Assembly: GCF_000332815.1 (NCBI RefSeq)
Contig: NZ_AOFD01000006.1
Coordinates: 1 to 64,000, forward strand
Direction of reading: 5' to 3'
From: Arthrobacter nitrophenolicus
Lineage (GTDB): Bacteria > Actinomycetota > Actinomycetes > Actinomycetales > Micrococcaceae
DNA length: 64,000 bases
The notes beneath the pieces are model-generated. The model was not told the DNA's origin. It searched no databases and saw only the letters and a list, made by a program, of their open reading frames with translations. Of the stretch, positions 54,040 through 62,642 are shown one piece after another. Every line of letters starts with the position of its first letter. The stretch's first letter is position 1. A program made the position numbers and the translations under genes.

Positions 54040-55130
54040 ATGCAGAGAACTACAACTGGAATCCGCCGAAACAACAGACTTGGCAAAGCAACTCTGTGCG
54101 CGTCCGTGCTGACGGTCGCCATGTTTGGGCTGGCTGGATGCAAGGGCGGCGCCGCCGCTGACAACGCGGAGGAGAAGGCAAGCGGAAAAGGGCTTGTCAT
54201 CGGCTGGAGCCAGCGCGGCATCAGCGGCAGCGACTGGTGGAAGACCCTCGTTGAGGGCGGTCAGGCCGAAGCGGGCAAGATCGGGGCGCGCCTCGAGTTG
54301 CTCGACGCCAATGGTGATACCGTCCGGCAGAACGCGGATGTGCAGACTCTCATCACAAAGGGCGTGGACGTCGTGGTCATGAACCGAACGACCCACTTGG
54401 CGTCGGGCCCTCGGTCCAGGCGCTGAAGGATGCGGGCATTCCCGTCGTCACCGTCAACTCAAGCCTGGACAAGTCATTGGTCCCGGACATGTTCTGCTAC
54501 GTCGCTGAGGACCAGGAGCACACCGGCTCACTCGCCGGCGAAACCGCAGCGCAGAAGGCGCTCGAGAAGTTTGGTGTCCAGGGCGAGATCAAGCTCGTCG
54601 GAATCGGCGGCTTCCCGGGAGACGTTCTGAGTGACCTCCGCTTCAACGGTTTCATGGCGGGGTGGAACCGCGTTATGGACAAACACCCGGGAGTCACCAC
54701 CGTAAAGCTCGATACGAAGTACGGGGAATGGAAGCCCGATAAGGCGCTCGCCCCGATCCGGGATGTGGCCACCGCCAACCCGGACCTCAAGGTTATCTAC
54801 AGCATGAGCGACGTCATGCATGGCGGCATTGTCCAGGGCCTGCAGCAGGCCGGACTCTGGGGTGACGGGATCATCATGGCCAGCTACGACGGCGGCATGG
54901 GGGCAATCAAGGAAATGGTGGACGACCCGAAGGGTCCGCTGCAGGCTGATGCGTCCAACCAGCCGTGGGACCAGGGAGCCGCCGCAGTGCGGATGGCACT
55001 TGCCGCCTACAACGGCGATCAGGCCCAGTGCCCGGACAAGACGAACTACATCGAGACGACGGTGATCACGCCCGCCGAGGCGCCGGAGTACTACGTCCCA
55101 ACGGACACCTACGTCCGCGCAAAAAACTGA
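54040..55130 (+). pseudogene. Ribose-type ABC transporter substrate-binding lipoprotein (frameshifted as read)
   Basis: Starts at ATG 54040 with AAGGAA upstream. Lipoprotein signal with MFGLAGC lipobox, then VIGWSQRGISGSDWW. The frame breaks at about 54383 (AACCG, probably AACCCG), restoring VVMNPNDPLGVGPSVQAL and then PVVTVNSSLDKSL. Repaired length is 363 residues, typical of Peripla_BP_4 sugar-binding proteins (RbsB/XylF type). The ending AEAPEYYVPTDTY is also family-like. It captures a sugar or a sugar derivative outside the cell. First gene of the LacI-controlled unit. Confidence 0.88.
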
Positions 55131-55192
55131 GCTCCCTGGCCGGCCCTGCCCGTGGCCGGCCGTTCCACCCAGAGCCCTATATAAGGAGCATG

Positions 55193-56772
55193 ATGCTCGC
55201 CCATAACCCGGTCTCGCCTTCCTCCGCAGCGGCGGAGGCAGTGCGAGACAACCACGACGGCGCTCCGGAGCTGCAGCTCGACAGCGTCACCAAGTCCTAT
55301 CCTGGCGTCCAGGCGCTTAAGGGAGTCAGCTTCAGCGTCTCCCGCGGATCCATTCACGCACTTGCCGGGCAGAACGGCGCCGGCAAGTCGACGCTCGTAA
55401 AAATCCTCTCCGGAGCGGAATCCCCGGACGGCGGGACCATCCGCCTCGGCGGCGAGCTTCAGCGTTTCCGTGACCCCATGGACGCACAGCGCGCCGGGAT
55501 CCACACCATCTACCAGGAACTCTCGCTCGTGCCGTCCCTCTCGGTAGCCGAGAACATCTTCCTCGGCCAGTTGCCCAGGAGAGCGGGGGCCTCGGTCGAC
55601 TGGCAGCGTATGCAGGCCGAAGCCCGGACCGCGCTCGACCGGGTAGGGTTCGATCTCGATGTCCGCCGCCCCGTAGCAAGCTACTCCACAGCGGAACAAC
55701 AAGCCGTGGAGTTGGCCAAGGCCCTGCACAAGGACGCACGGTCCTGCTCCTGGATGAACCCACCTCCACGTTGCCCCTGCCCGATGTTGAGCGGCTGTTC
55801 ACCGTCCTCCGCTCTCTGTCCGAACAAGGCGTGACGCTGTTATACATTTCGCACCGCATGGACGAGCTGTTTTCGCTCTGCGACGCCGTGACAGTGCTGC
55901 GCGATGGCGTAAACGCCGCGGATCTGAAGACAGCAAACTCCAGGCCCGCCGACGTCGTCACGGCAATGGTCGGGAAGAGCCTTGAAGGGTCCATTGCTGA
56001 AGCTGCCCTCCGTGGGGAACGCTCGCCCAGCCTCGGCGCCGGAGCAAAGGAGAGCATCATCCTCTCCGCCCGCGACCTCTCCGAGCAGGGGTACGTGGAC
56101 AAGGTGTCGTTCGAGCTGCGTGAAGGCGAGGTACTCGGCATCTCGGGGCTCATCGGCAGCGGCCAGTCAGAGCTGGCTGGCCTGATCGCGGGTGCGCGGA
56201 GGCGGACTTCCGGTGAAATCCGCGTCGATGGAAAAGCGGTGGACTTCCGCGCCCCCCGTGACGCGATCCACCGCGGGATCGGACTGCTGCCGCAGGACCG
56301 CAAGGCAGCGGGCTTCATCCCGGACATGGGCGTCGCCGGCAACATCACGCTGGCCAGCCTGCCCCAATTCAGCCGGCTGAGCGTGATCCAGTCACGGCGG
56401 GAACGTGCTGTGGCCGGGGATATGGTGGCCCGGCTCGGCATGAAGGTATCCGGAGTGCATCAGCCCCTCAAGACACTGAGCGGGGGAACCCAGCAGAAAG
56501 CCATCCTGGCCCGTTGGCTTGTCCGCCAGTCACGCATCCTCGTGTGCGACGAACCAACCCGTGGCGTGGACGTTGGGGCGAAGGAAGACATGTACGAGCT
56601 CATCCGCGAGTTCGCGCAGGCCGGAGGAACCGTCGTCGTCGCGAGCTCAGAGATCACGGAGGCGATGATGTGCGACCGCGTCCTCGTGATGGCGCGCGGC
56701 CAGGTCGTCGCCGAACTCGACCATGACGAGATCGACCCGTCCGGCAACGCCATCCTTGAGCGCTTCGCCTGA
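55193..56772 (+). pseudogene. Ribose-type ABC transporter ATPase, two ATP domains (frameshifted as read)
   Basis: ATG 55193 is the best start (AGGAG 4 bases ahead; ATG 55190 is too close). Domain 1 has Walker A GQNGAGKST and the signature-like YSTAEQQAVELAKAL. The frame breaks at about 55740 (ACGGTCC, probably ACGGGTCC), restoring Walker B VLLLDEPTSTLP. Domain 2 has the degenerate Walker A GLIGSGQSE, the signature LSGGTQQKAILARWL and LVCDEPTRGVDVG. The repaired protein of 526 residues is a normal RbsA/MglA-type tandem ATPase energising sugar import. Confidence 0.9.
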
Positions 56773-56809
56773 CGGCCCCGTCAAACAGTTTCTATTCAGG
56801 AGAACTACC

Positions 56810-57880
56810 ATGTCCCGGACCTTGTCGTCCCTGCCACCAACGAGTGGCACCCCTTCCCCGTCCCCATCGCCATCAGCCGGCATCGGCTCCCGCCTGCGGG
56901 GCAGCGCCCTCCGCGCCCTGCCAAAGAGCTACCTGATCCTTGTGCTCCTCGCGATCATCGCGGTGGGCTACTACGTCTCCGACGACTTCCTGACGTTCCG
57001 CAATGCTGAAAACGTGATCACTGCCGCCTCGATCGTCGTCGTGCTGGCGATCGGCCAATACTTCGTCATCCTGACCGGCGGCATCGACCTCTCCGTAGGC
57101 TCGATCCTGGCGATGTCCACGGTACTTACGGCACTGACCCTGCAGTCCGGGATGCCCGCCGGCGCGTCCGTCGTGTTCGTGCTTGCCTGCTGCGCTGCCG
57201 CCGGACTGATCAACGGCATCCTCGTCGTTTGGTTGAACATCCCTCCGTTCATTGCGACGCTCGCCATGATGAGCGCCGTCAAGGGCTTCAGCTACATCAT
57301 CCAGTCAACAAGCCTGATCGAGATCAAGGACCAGTGGATCATTGAGGCCTTCTCCCGCGGAAGCTTCCTCGGTATTCGCAACCCCGTCCTGATCTTCATC
57401 ATTGTGGCCGTGATCGCGGCGCTCGTGGCCAAGTACAGCACATTCGGCCGCTCGCTTTACGCGATTGGCGGCAATCCTGAAGCCTCGCGGCTTTCGGGCC
57501 TGCCTGTGGCGCGGAACCTGATCATCACCTACACAATCTCCGGCGTGCTCGCCGGCCTGGCAGGCCTGGTCGCCGCCGCCCAGCTGCGGCAGGGAAGCTC
57601 ACTCATCGGCGTAGGTTACGAACTCGACGCCATCGCAGCCGTCGTCGTGGGCGGTGCCTCCCTCATGGGCGGCAAGGGCGATCCGCTGAACGCTGTGATC
57701 GGGGTGTTCATCCTGACCACCATCATCAACATCATGAACCTCGTCGGGATCTCCTCCGAGCCGCAGCTGGTCATCAAGGGCGCCGTGATCATCCTCGCCG
57801 TCTTCCTCTCCAGCGCGGGCGGCGTCCAGAGGATCTCCGGCTTCTTCGCCAAACATTTCCGGCGCACCCAGCCCGCATAA
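56810..57880 (+). CDS. Ribose-type ABC transporter permease
   Basis: 356 residues from ATG 56810 (TCAGGAGAA site). A Ser/Pro-rich cytosolic head of about 35 residues precedes eight to ten hydrophobic helices. IGQYFVILTGGIDLSVGSIL is the RbsC/BPD_transp_2 signature, followed by VVVGGASLMGGKG near the C-terminus. It forms the membrane pore with the ATPase and binding protein encoded just upstream. Confidence 0.93.
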   Translation: MSRTLSSLPPTSGTPSPSPSPSAGIGSRLRGSALRALPKSYLILVLLAIIAVGYYVSDDFLTFRNAENVITAASIVVVLAIGQYFVILTGGIDLSVGSILAMSTVLTALTLQSGMPAGASVVFVLACCAAAGLINGILVVWLNIPPFIATLAMMSAVKGFSYIIQSTSLIEIKDQWIIEAFSRGSFLGIRNPVLIFIIVAVIAALVAKYSTFGRSLYAIGGNPEASRLSGLPVARNLIITYTISGVLAGLAGLVAAAQLRQGSSLIGVGYELDAIAAVVVGGASLMGGKGDPLNAVIGVFILTTIINIMNLVGISSEPQLVIKGAVIILAVFLSSAGGVQRISGFFAKHFRRTQPA

Positions 57881-57925
57881 CCACTGACTCATCGTCAACC
57901 CATTCAGCTTCAGAAAGCAGGAATC

Positions 57926-58876
57926 ATGTCCACTCGCCCCTTCGGACGCACCGGCCTGACCGTCTCCGATATCTGTGTCGGCACCAGTGCGCTCGGCAGC
58001 TTTCCCGCCCAGTATGGTTACGAGGTCGATGAAGACACCGCCGTCGCCACGATCCACCGCGTCTTCGACGGGCCCTTCACGTTCATTGACACGTCGAATG
58101 AGTACGGCGGCGGTGCAAGTGAAGAGCGGATTGGCCGGGCCATCGCCGAGCGTGGTGGCATCCCCGAGGGATACGTCGTCGCCACGAAGGTCGATCCGCT
58201 TCCCGGCAGCACCGACTTCTCCGGGGACCGCGTGCGCCGGTCCGTCGAGGAGAGCCTCGAGCGCCTCGGGCTCGATAAACTCCAGCTCGTCTACCTGCAT
58301 GACCCCGAGAAGATCTCCTTCGAAGAGGGGGTGGCCAAGGGAGGCCCGCTGGAAGCCCTCATCGATCTCCGGGACCAGGGTGTCATCCAGCACTTGGGCG
58401 TCGCCGGGGGCCCGATCGATCTGGAGCTGCAGTACCTCGCGACGGATGCGTTCGACGCCGTCATCAGCCACAACCGCTACACCCTCGTCGAACAGACCGC
58501 CGAGCCGCTCCTGGAGGACGCGGCCCGCCGCGGAGTCGCCTTCGTCAACGCCGCCCCGTTCGGCGGCGGGATGCTCGTCAAGGGGCCGAGGGCCGTCCCG
58601 CGGTACTGCTACGCGCCGGTGGACCAGGCGACAATCGACCGGGTCCTGCGCATGGAAGAACTGTGCGGCCAGCACGGCGTCCCGCTCGCCGCAGCTGCCC
58701 TGCAATTCTCGGTCCGTGATGACCGGGTGGCGTCCACCATCGTTGGGATGTCCCAGCCGAGCCGGGTCGAGGAAACCGTCCGACTGCTCAACCATGACAT
58801 CCCCGAGGAACTGTGGGACCAGCTCCTGCCTCTTGCACGCGAGGGCCGGAACGGCATTGAAGCCGTGACTGTCTGA
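57926..58876 (+). CDS. Aldo/keto reductase, aldose-1-dehydrogenase-like
   Basis: 316 residues. The catalytic tetrad is visible as Asp55 and Tyr60 in FIDTSNEYGGG, Lys88 in VVATKVD and His125 in LVYLHDPE. The TGLTVSDICVGTSALGSFP start and the GVAFVNAAPFGGGMLVKGP segment match the L-fucose / D-threo-aldose 1-dehydrogenase branch, which oxidises free sugars to lactones with NAD(P). It lies between the transporter and the GMC oxidase genes. No kinase is present in the unit, consistent with an oxidative route for unphosphorylated sugar. Confidence 0.85.
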   Translation: MSTRPFGRTGLTVSDICVGTSALGSFPAQYGYEVDEDTAVATIHRVFDGPFTFIDTSNEYGGGASEERIGRAIAERGGIPEGYVVATKVDPLPGSTDFSGDRVRRSVEESLERLGLDKLQLVYLHDPEKISFEEGVAKGGPLEALIDLRDQGVIQHLGVAGGPIDLELQYLATDAFDAVISHNRYTLVEQTAEPLLEDAARRGVAFVNAAPFGGGMLVKGPRAVPRYCYAPVDQATIDRVLRMEELCGQHGVPLAAAALQFSVRDDRVASTIVGMSQPSRVEETVRLLNHDIPEELWDQLLPLAREGRNGIEAVTV

Positions 58877-58918
58877 CTGCCGGGGCGAGTCGCAGGAATT
58901 ACGAAAGGAAACGAAGCA

Positions 58919-60571
58919 ATGACCAGGAAGAAGCAGCCTGAGCCGGTAGATGTCGTCATCGTTGGTGCAGGCGCCGGCGGAGCCACCGCGGCAAAGGTGC
59001 TGTCGGAGGCCGGCCTGAAGGTAGTGGGCCTCGAGCGTGGGCCCTGGCTGAAGCCCGAGCACGCCTCGGGCGACGAACTCAAGTTCCTCAACCGGAACTT
59101 CATCTGGCAGGACCCGAAGACCAAACCGCGGACCTACCGCCCGAACGACAAGGTAGAGGCGGAAATCACCAACTTTTCCGCCACGCCGCAGGTCGTCGGC
59201 GGAGGCACCACCCACTGGGGTGGCATGGTTCCGCGCATGGCCGAGAGCGATTTCAAGCTGCGCAGCCTGCACGGCGATGTTCCGGGCGCAAGCCTGGTCG
59301 ACTGGCCCATCTCCTATGACGAACTGGAGCCGTACTACACACGCGTTGAATGGGAGTTCGGCACGTCCGGTCTTGCCGGAGCGAACAAGTGGGAAGCGTG
59401 GCGCAGCCGCGGCTACCCCACCAAACCATCACCGCTGAGCCAGATTGGACGGACCTTCGCCACCGCGATGTCCAAGCTGGGTCATGGCACGTTCCCCATG
59501 CCGCAGGGCATGGTCACCGAACCCTACCGGGGGCGCCAGCCGTTCAGTGAGAACGGCTTCTGGCAGCAGTACCCGGACCCGGGAAGCGGCAAGTCATCCA
59601 CGCTGATCAGTTTCATCCCGGACGCCATTGCGACCGGGCGCTACGACCTCCGCTCCGACTGCTATGTCAGCGAGATTCTCGTCGGCAAGGACGGCCGCGC
59701 CACCGGTGTCCGCTACCAGGACGAGGACGGCGACGAATTCGTCCAGCACGCGAAAGCGGTGATCGTCTGTGGCGGCGGCATCGAAACCCCGCGCCTGCTG
59801 CTCATGTCGAAGTCAGGGCTCTTCCCGGACGGCCTCGGCAACGGCAGCGGCATGGTGGGCAAGAACGCGACCTTCCATCAGTACTCATTCTCGGTGGGTT
59901 TGTTCGACCGTGAGGTCAGCGACCCGTTGTATGGGTGGGCGGGCCATTACATGAGCCTGTGTTCGTTCGACTTCTACGAGACGGACGAGAGCCGCGGCCA
60001 CATCCTGGGGTCACTGATCTTCCCGTCCATGATCGGCCACCCGGTGAACTGGAGCTTCCCCGGCCGGCCTACCTGGGGCCAGGCAGCCAAGGACGCCGAC
60101 CGCGAGTTTTTCAACCACAGCATGAAGATCGGTGTCCTCCTGCACGACCTGCCGGTGGAGGACAACCGCGTGGACCTTGACCCGAATGTCAAAGACGCAT
60201 GGGGCCTGCCGGTAGCCCGGATTACGCACACTCCCCACTCCAACGACTTTGCCCAGGAACGCTGGCAGGTTGCCAAGAACGGGGAGATCCTCGAGGCTGC
60301 CGGGGCGAAGAAGGTCATTCCGGTCAACATGGAACGGATCACCGGCAACACCTCGCATGAACTGGGCACCGCCCGGATGGGCAATGATGCGGCGACGTCC
60401 GTCGTCGACCGCTGGTGCCGCTCGCACGAAGTACCCAACCTGTACGTTTTCGACGCGAGCTTCTTCCCCACGGCGACCGGTATCAACCCGGCCCTGACGA
60501 TCATGGCGAATGCCTGGCGGTGCTCTGACCGCATCCTCCAAGTGGACCGCCATGGCTGGTCCGAAAACTGA
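58919..60571 (+). CDS. GMC-family FAD sugar/glycoside oxidoreductase
   Basis: 550 residues with a GAAAGGAAA ribosome site. FAD-binding GAGAGG at 16-21; VVGGGTTHWGGMVPR with His99, the position used for flavin contact or linkage in pyranose-oxidase-like enzymes; HELGTARMG with the likely catalytic His480, and TGINPALT with Asn523 as its partner. It has no Tat or Sec signal, so it is probably cytosolic. The architecture resembles gluconate-2-dehydrogenase large subunits, glucoside-3-dehydrogenases (LacA type) and bacterial C-glycoside 3-oxidases. The next gene encodes a matching small subunit. The sugar and the oxidised carbon cannot be fixed from sequence. Confidence 0.88.
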   Translation: MTRKKQPEPVDVVIVGAGAGGATAAKVLSEAGLKVVGLERGPWLKPEHASGDELKFLNRNFIWQDPKTKPRTYRPNDKVEAEITNFSATPQVVGGGTTHWGGMVPRMAESDFKLRSLHGDVPGASLVDWPISYDELEPYYTRVEWEFGTSGLAGANKWEAWRSRGYPTKPSPLSQIGRTFATAMSKLGHGTFPMPQGMVTEPYRGRQPFSENGFWQQYPDPGSGKSSTLISFIPDAIATGRYDLRSDCYVSEILVGKDGRATGVRYQDEDGDEFVQHAKAVIVCGGGIETPRLLLMSKSGLFPDGLGNGSGMVGKNATFHQYSFSVGLFDREVSDPLYGWAGHYMSLCSFDFYETDESRGHILGSLIFPSMIGHPVNWSFPGRPTWGQAAKDADREFFNHSMKIGVLLHDLPVEDNRVDLDPNVKDAWGLPVARITHTPHSNDFAQERWQVAKNGEILEAAGAKKVIPVNMERITGNTSHELGTARMGNDAATSVVDRWCRSHEVPNLYVFDASFFPTATGINPALTIMANAWRCSDRILQVDRHGWSEN

Positions 60572-60609
60572 TTCGCACTTCACACAGGACACGAAAGGAC
60601 AGATGTCAT

Positions 60610-61323
60610 ATGGGACAGGCTGAATGGGCTACGGTACCCATCTCAACGCGCGACGTCGACGGGCCGGTCTTCTTCACCGAGCACGAGTGGAACACCATCG
60701 AAGCGGCGTCGGCCCGGATTATCCCCACCGACCACCACCCGGGTGCACGTGAGGCCAGAGTGGTGCGCTTCATTGACCGGATGCTTGCGGGAACGCAGTT
60801 CATCTTCCCGGCTGCGGACGGCAACGGGTTCCTCCGGATGGAGGGCCGCGACGAGGCCGCATGGCAGGAGCGCATCAAGCAGCGCCGGGAGTTTTACCGC
60901 GAGGGCGTCGTGGAGTTGGACCGGTTGGCGAAAGAGCGTGCCGACGTCGAGTTCCTCGAACTGACGGAAGAAGACCAGGACGCAGTGCTTGAGACGCTGT
61001 CGGGTGCGGCGAAGCCACATGCTTTCTCGCTGGAGCACTCCGAGGTTGGCCTTGGGGGTGCGCCGGCAGGAAACCAGCCGGTCAACGAGGACTTCCTGGA
61101 GTTCTTCCCGCTGCTGGTGCTCAACACCCGGCAGGGGTTTTACGGCGACCCGGTGTACGGCGGGAACGAGAACCGCGTCGGTTGGGGTGTCATCGGCTTC
61201 GACGGGCCCCCGTCGCTGGCTTCAACCATGGACGGCAGCTACACCACCCGCAAGTACATGGTGGAGGGGGCCGAATGGCCGTACGACCAGCATCCCGAAG
61301 TCCTGCGGTACCGGCGTCCGTGA
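60610..61323 (+). CDS. Gluconate-2-dehydrogenase subunit-3-family protein
   Basis: 237 residues. FFTEHEWNTIEAASARIIPT and the following HHPGAREARVVRFIDRML are the family signature for the small partner of GMC-type dehydrogenases (gluconate 2-DH gamma, LacC). Unlike many relatives it has no Tat signal, matching the cytosolic look of its GMC partner. It probably stabilises or activates the large subunit. An aromatic, Gly-rich ending (GFYGDPVYGGNENRVGWG) follows the helical part. Confidence 0.87.
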   Translation: MGQAEWATVPISTRDVDGPVFFTEHEWNTIEAASARIIPTDHHPGAREARVVRFIDRMLAGTQFIFPAADGNGFLRMEGRDEAAWQERIKQRREFYREGVVELDRLAKERADVEFLELTEEDQDAVLETLSGAAKPHAFSLEHSEVGLGGAPAGNQPVNEDFLEFFPLLVLNTRQGFYGDPVYGGNENRVGWGVIGFDGPPSLASTMDGSYTTRKYMVEGAEWPYDQHPEVLRYRRP

Positions 61324-61385
61324 CAGCTGGCGCGCCGACTGACGGCGCGTTCCGGGGCTCCTCGAGGGTAGCCGGGGATAATGGA

Positions 61386-62465
61386 GTGGTGTCCACGTCT
61401 CCCGCGCCTTCAGAAGCCCGCAACACCAATGGGCGCGGGGAGCGGCTGGCCTCCAGGTCAAAGGCTCCCCGGATGTCCGACGTTGCGCGGCTCGCCGGGG
61501 TGTCCCAGCAGACGGTGTCACGGGTTGTCAGGGGAGCGACCAATGTGGATCCGGACATACGCCAACGCGTCGAGCACGCAATAGCGCAACTCCGGTACCG
61601 CCGGAATCCCGCAGCCGCCGCGCTCGCCAGCAACCGGACCATGACGATCGGTGTTGTCAGCTTCGAACTGTCGGTCCTGGGCCCAACGGTGGCCCTGTAC
61701 GGTATTTCGGAGGAAGCCCGGCAACATGGCTACGCGACGCGTTTAGTCACGCTGGCCAGTCTCGAACGGCGGGATATCCGGGCTGCCTTCGAGTCCATCA
61801 ATTCGGACACGGTAGACGGCATCATCGTGCTCGCGCCCCTGTTGGATGCGATCACGGTGCTCGAGGACCTCGACATCGGTGTCCCCGTGGTGACCTTCCA
61901 GCAAGGATCGCACCCAAGCCCCACAAGCGTTTCCGTTGACGAAGTGCGGGGCGCCCGGATGGTGGTGCGCCACTTGCTGGACCTCGGGCACGAAACAGTG
62001 TGGCACGTCCAAGGCCCGCCCGGATGGATGGCAACATCCGCCCGGGTCCAGGGATGGGCGGCGGAACTGGGGGCGGCTGGACGCTTCGTTCCAGCGCCGC
62101 TCGCAACGACCGATTGGTCCGCCGCGGAGGGATACCGCGCGGGACGTGAACTCGCCGCCAGGAAGGACGTCACGGCGGTCTTTGCCGCCAACGACCCCTT
62201 CGCGCTCGGAGTAATCAAGGCCATGGACGACGCCGGACGCAACGTACCGGGGGACGTCAGCGTGGTGGGGTTCGACGACGTCAAGGAAGCACCTTTCTTT
62301 CGGCCGGCACTGACGACCGTAAAGCTTGATTTCGAAGCCATCGGCCACATCGCCGTTGGCCGCATCCTCGCCATGATCAAAGAGGAAGCGGAGGGGGACA
62401 TCCCCCTGCTTGAACCGCATCTGATACTCCGCGATACCACAGCGTCGCCGCGTAGCCGGCGCTGA
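61386..62465 (+). CDS. LacI-family transcriptional regulator
   Basis: About 359 residues from GTG 61386 (a second GTG follows directly). After a ~25-residue basic, Ser-rich head comes the LacI helix-turn-helix MSDVARLAGVSQQTVSRVVR and hinge helix NPAAAALASNRTMTIGV, then a periplasmic-binding-type effector domain with VDGIIVLAPLL, FAANDPFALGVIKAMDDAG and VSVVGFDDVKEAPFF. It likely binds the three TGAGTTAGCGCTAACTCA-like sites and releases them when the imported sugar or its product is present. Confidence 0.92.
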   Translation: MVSTSPAPSEARNTNGRGERLASRSKAPRMSDVARLAGVSQQTVSRVVRGATNVDPDIRQRVEHAIAQLRYRRNPAAAALASNRTMTIGVVSFELSVLGPTVALYGISEEARQHGYATRLVTLASLERRDIRAAFESINSDTVDGIIVLAPLLDAITVLEDLDIGVPVVTFQQGSHPSPTSVSVDEVRGARMVVRHLLDLGHETVWHVQGPPGWMATSARVQGWAAELGAAGRFVPAPLATTDWSAAEGYRAGRELAARKDVTAVFAANDPFALGVIKAMDDAGRNVPGDVSVVGFDDVKEAPFFRPALTTVKLDFEAIGHIAVGRILAMIKEEAEGDIPLLEPHLILRDTTASPRSRR

Positions 62466-62563
62466 TACCGGGCGCGCCTGCCCACCATACCAGGGGCTGA
62501 ACTCCCGGCCCCGGGACCCCAAGGGCTCCTGGCCCGTTTCTGAAAATCAATGACCTTCAGGTC

Positions 62564-62593
62564 TTGCAATTCCCTACCTAACCGGAATACCGT
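62564..62593 (+). promoter_or_regulatory. Promoter of the nitrilase-like gene
   Basis: TTGCAA (62564-62569), 18-base spacer, TACCGT (62588-62593), immediately followed by the LacI palindrome. Confidence 0.45.
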
Positions 62594-62610
62594 GAGTTAG
62601 CGCTAACTCA
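62593..62610. promoter_or_regulatory. LacI-type operator, perfect palindrome
   Basis: TGAGTTAGCGCTAACTCA, an 18-base perfect dyad with a central CG as usual for LacI/GalR proteins. It lies 32 bases before the nitrilase-like gene, 127 bases after the lacI-type gene. Confidence 0.75.
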
Positions 62611-62642
62611 GGTACTCAAAGAAGAGAAAAGAGAGAAAAACA

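Noticed and set aside
20841..55834. Programmed ribosomal frameshifting as an explanation of the broken frames
   Set aside because: Too many unrelated genes, no slippery heptamers or stem-loops noticed at the breaks, and a uniform loss of bases in C/G runs; sequence error is simpler.
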